From NCBI GenBank assembly GCA_002477905.1, contig DLLB01000065.1, positions 37,151 through 49,992 of the forward strand: a stretch of 12,842 bases of DNA, written 5' to 3'. Within the stretch, counting starts at the first letter, position 1. Each line of letters opens with the position of its first letter. The notes beneath the pieces were generated by a model. It did not search any database and was not told the DNA's origin. It was given only the letters and a program-made list of their open reading frames with translations. Origin of the DNA: Clostridiales bacterium UBA7573 (GTDB taxonomy: Bacteria; Bacillota; Clostridia; Oscillospirales; CAG-272). A program made the translations under genes and the position numbers. Below are positions 11,726 through 12,842 of this stretch, one piece after another.

Positions 11726-12675
11726 GTCTGTACCTTGCGGTAGACGGCGGCACGACCAATACCCGCGTCCTGTTGACGAATGGCGAAACTTGCTTTGGCA
11801 AGCGTTGTGTGGAAATCGGTGCGGGAAGCGAAGCCGTAGTGCGGCAAACACTTCCGGCATGGTTGCAGGATGCATTTGTCGCTTTGCTTGCGGAGCAGAA
11901 CGCTTCCTTTTCCGATCTTACCGCGATTCTTGCCGCTGGGATGATTACGTCGGAAAACGGATTATACTGTTTGCCGCATCTGTCGCTTCCCGCAGATATC
12001 CACGCCTTGCATGCCGGTATGAAGGCGGTTCATTTTCCAAAGATCGCCCCTATCCCGATTCATTTTTTACCAGGATTACGGACCTGCGGAAATACGCCGT
12101 TGACTACCGACATGATGCGCGGAGAAGAATGCGAATTTTACGGGCTTTGCGAGGAAATTTTGCCGGATACCATGGTTGTGCTCCCGGGTTCCCATTCCAA
12201 ACGGATTCTGACGGACGCAAACGGGAGCATTGCGGATTTTACCACCTTGCTCACCGGAGAAATGCTTGCCGCACTTGCCCATCACACCATTTTGCGTAAC
12301 GCGGTGAATTTTGGCGTACAAACGGTGGAGGAAACGGCATTGTGGGAAGGGCACCTTGCACAGAAAGCCATGGGATTGCATGAAACGCTGTTCAAGGTGC
12401 GCGTTTTGAAAAATCTGTACGGTGCAGATGTGCAAAGCGTGTACAGCTTTTTCCTTGGCGCGGTGTTGTCCGGTGAAATTTGTCGGATCTTATCCATGCC
12501 ATGTCGGCAGATTTTGCTTGGCGGGCGCAGGGAATTGCGGGAAGCGATGTACAGTTTGCTTTCCCGTGAACTTGCAAAATCCGATGTTTGTGTGAAATGC
12601 TTGCCGGAGGAAACGGTGCAGAGTGCCAACTTTCGCGGCATGGTACGGATTTTTGAAGCGACGAAAACCCAATAA
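11722..12675 (+). CDS. dgoK: 2-dehydro-3-deoxygalactonokinase
   Basis: ATP-dependent kinase making 2-keto-3-deoxy-6-phosphogalactonate, the substrate of the preceding aldolase. 317 aa, slightly longer than the roughly 290-aa E. coli protein. ASKHA-type phosphate motif DGGTTNTR (8-15); family blocks GMITSENG (73-80), DMMRGEE (130-136), LPGSHSK (154-160), FTTLLTGE (173-180) and LLGGRREL (265-272). The start at 11722 has GGGAGG at 6 nt and an ATGA overlap with dgoA; an ATG 24 bp earlier lacks this. Last gene of the operon, followed within 6 bp by a terminator. Confidence 0.92.
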   Translation: MSLYLAVDGGTTNTRVLLTNGETCFGKRCVEIGAGSEAVVRQTLPAWLQDAFVALLAEQNASFSDLTAILAAGMITSENGLYCLPHLSLPADIHALHAGMKAVHFPKIAPIPIHFLPGLRTCGNTPLTTDMMRGEECEFYGLCEEILPDTMVVLPGSHSKRILTDANGSIADFTTLLTGEMLAALAHHTILRNAVNFGVQTVEETALWEGHLAQKAMGLHETLFKVRVLKNLYGADVQSVYSFFLGAVLSGEICRILSMPCRQILLGGRRELREAMYSLLSRELAKSDVCVKCLPEETVQSANFRGMVRIFEATKTQ

Positions 12676-12680
12676 GGTGC

Positions 12681-12717
12681 AAAGGACGAGAAACCACCGC
12701 GTTTCCCGTCCTTTTTT
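12681..12717 (+). terminator. Intrinsic terminator of the dgo operon
   Basis: AAAGGACG (12681-12688) pairs with CGTCCTTT (12707-12714); after one A-C mismatch GAAAC/GTTTC adds five pairs around a 6-nt loop; six T follow (12712-12717). Confidence 0.9.
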
Positions 12718-12842
12718 CTATAAAAAACAAGTTTTTCACGAAAAAATAAAAAAATTTTGCAAAAAAGTGAGACAAAAGGGGGAAGAAAAGTCATATATAG
12801 AGTAGAGGGGTAAAAAAACTGAAAAAATGCGAATATACCCTG
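12718..12842. other. AT-rich intergenic region at window end
   Basis: About 125 bp, very A-rich on the plus strand, with AGAGGGG near 12804-12810 followed by open sequence to the edge. This could be the ribosome site of a next plus-strand gene, but no convincing ATG lies at the right distance, so nothing is called. Confidence 0.4.

Noticed and set aside
11382..12299. 305-aa plus-strand frame across dgoA and dgoK
   Set aside because: A shifted reading of two certain genes, rich in Arg and Cys; no start signal.
1..12842. CRISPR array, tRNA or rRNA gene
   Set aside because: No regularly spaced direct repeats and no cloverleaf or rRNA-like stretch was seen on either strand; in particular no tRNA at the 6326-6513 junction that could serve as an attachment site.

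Overview
The window looks like chromosomal DNA of a low-to-mid GC Bacillota, most likely a gut-type member of the Clostridia. The reasons are strong AGGAGG-type ribosome sites before nearly every gene, TTGACA/TACAAT promoters, and protein families typical of Oscillospirales-like genomes. It splits into two halves at about position 6330-6510.

Left half (1 to about 6325, all genes on the minus strand, so read from 6325 down to 1): a tightly packed replication and DNA-modification block of phage or other mobile-element type. In transcription order it holds: a Cys-rich unknown protein (147 aa); a small IS30-type helix-turn-helix protein; a phage-type N6-adenine methyltransferase split by a frameshift in a run of six G; a PAPS-reductase-like PP-loop protein with an altered loop; a 64-aa unknown; two small zinc-ribbon proteins, one with a Myb-like DNA-binding domain; a Cys-rich 83-aa protein; a 47-aa micro-protein; a stand-alone protein like the C-terminal domain of RepA-type initiators (DUF6017-like); an HUH rolling-circle Rep-type protein; and a cytosine-5 DNA methyltransferase, also frameshifted, that runs off the window. 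Genes overlap by ATGA or lie 2-75 bp apart, so they form one operon. The one large gap (2344-2591) carries a strong promoter and a strong terminator on the opposite strand, predicting a roughly 70-nt antisense RNA just ahead of the RepA-like gene.

Boundary (6326-6513): a divergent control region with a near-consensus rightward promoter, nested inverted repeats and two copies of a TGCGA-N5-TCGCA (7-1-7) palindrome that look like operators of the adjacent Fur-family regulator. No integrase, repressor or attachment site is visible here.

Right half (6514-12675), host metabolism. First a two-gene zinc unit: a Fur/Zur-type repressor and a ZnuA-like metal-binding lipoprotein, with no permease or ATPase genes following. 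A bidirectional terminator separates it from a minus-strand AraC-family regulator. Divergent from that regulator is a plus-strand four-gene operon for D-galactonate breakdown: dgoD-type dehydratase, a short-chain dehydrogenase, a KDPGal-type aldolase (dgoA) and a 2-dehydro-3-deoxygalactonokinase (dgoK), closed by a strong terminator. The enzymes convert galactonate to 2-keto-3-deoxygalactonate, then its 6-phosphate, then pyruvate plus glyceraldehyde 3-phosphate. The AraC/dgoD spacer has TGCAAT direct repeats 21 bp apart, placed to control both promoters. No galactonate transporter is inside the window.

There is no gene-free stretch above 300 bp.
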